DNA of 34,948 nt, taken from the NCBI GenBank assembly GCA_020247055.1, contig JADCJL010000257.1, forward strand, positions 1 to 34,948, read 5' to 3'. Numbering within the stretch: position 1 is the stretch's first letter; every line of letters begins with the position of its first letter. The position numbers and the translations under genes were made by a program. Positions 34,925 to 34,948 of this stretch are shown piece by piece. Origin of the DNA: Acidobacteriaceae bacterium (GTDB taxonomy: Bacteria; Acidobacteriota; Terriglobia; Bryobacterales; Bryobacteraceae). The notes under the pieces are model-generated. The model was not told the origin of the DNA. It saw only the letters and a list, made by a program, of their open reading frames with translations, and did not search any database.

Positions 34925-34948
34925 GTTCAGTTGAGCGGTACGTTTCCC

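Larger units (their letters stand above)
34486..34948 (+). other. AT-richer stretch without a convincing gene
   Basis: These 463 bases show no reading frame with protein-like content or a good start. G+C is lower than in the genes: 28/60 at 34501-34560 and 25/60 at 34861-34920. Visible are the inverted repeats listed separately, a small hairpin with a TTCG loop at 34800-34811, a T-run at 34826-34832, and a lone TTGACA at 34877-34882 that could be a -35 box of a gene beyond the window. No tRNA or IS end was recognised. Confidence 0.6.

Overview
The window is a GC-rich bacterial chromosome segment (one counted coding line, 22681-22740, is 42/60 G+C). It holds about 33 protein genes and one RNase P RNA, packed into long same-strand runs with many ATGA-type overlaps. 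Gene content and style suggest an Acidobacteriota genome, perhaps of the Solibacter/Bryobacter type: a Tat-exported Gfo/Idh/MocA protein, a large PIG-L deacetylase, a YjhG/YagF-type sugar-acid dehydratase, TadE/TadG-like proteins and widespread GTG/TTG starts. This assignment is an inference from content, not from a marker-gene comparison.

Left part, minus strand (10877 down to 1): a four-gene carbamoylation cluster (SGNH hydrolase, SxtJ-like membrane protein, DUF5989 mini-protein, NodU/CmcH-type carbamoyltransferase) runs into ileS, lspA and lgt (isoleucyl-tRNA synthetase and two lipoprotein-processing enzymes). A set of Flp/Tad-type minor pilin genes follows: TadE, TadE, TadG with a von Willebrand A domain, and a second copy of the first TadE cut by the window edge.

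Middle part (10905-21689): genes alternate in direction. A TPR protein converges on and overlaps a YjhG-like dehydratase. A Gfo/Idh/MocA protein is divergent from that dehydratase and interlocks by its stop codon with a cysteine-less thioredoxin-fold protein translated behind purA. Divergent from purA is an operon of an unknown 159-residue protein, an ankyrin protein, pheS and pheT. rnpB lies on the opposite strand and abuts the pheT stop codon.

Right part, plus strand (21717-34485): a secreted PIG-L deacetylase, then two adjacent modules that form the most interesting region. The first is the conserved trio of circularly permuted ATP-grasp ligase, alpha-E protein and transglutaminase-like protease. 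The second, starting about 70 bases later, is an eight-gene run: SPFH/virion-core-like protein with a zinc ribbon, minimal S-adenosylmethionine decarboxylase, two zinc-ribbon DUF4178 proteins, a 61-residue membrane protein, a DUF350 protein, a membrane-embedded spermidine-synthase-like aminopropyltransferase and a Tat-type FAD amine-oxidase-like protein. Together they look like a membrane-linked polyamine or aminopropyl system, perhaps tied to envelope homeostasis. Its substrate and role cannot be read from the sequence.

The last 463 bases have no convincing gene, drop to roughly 42-52% G+C in counted lines and contain short palindromes.
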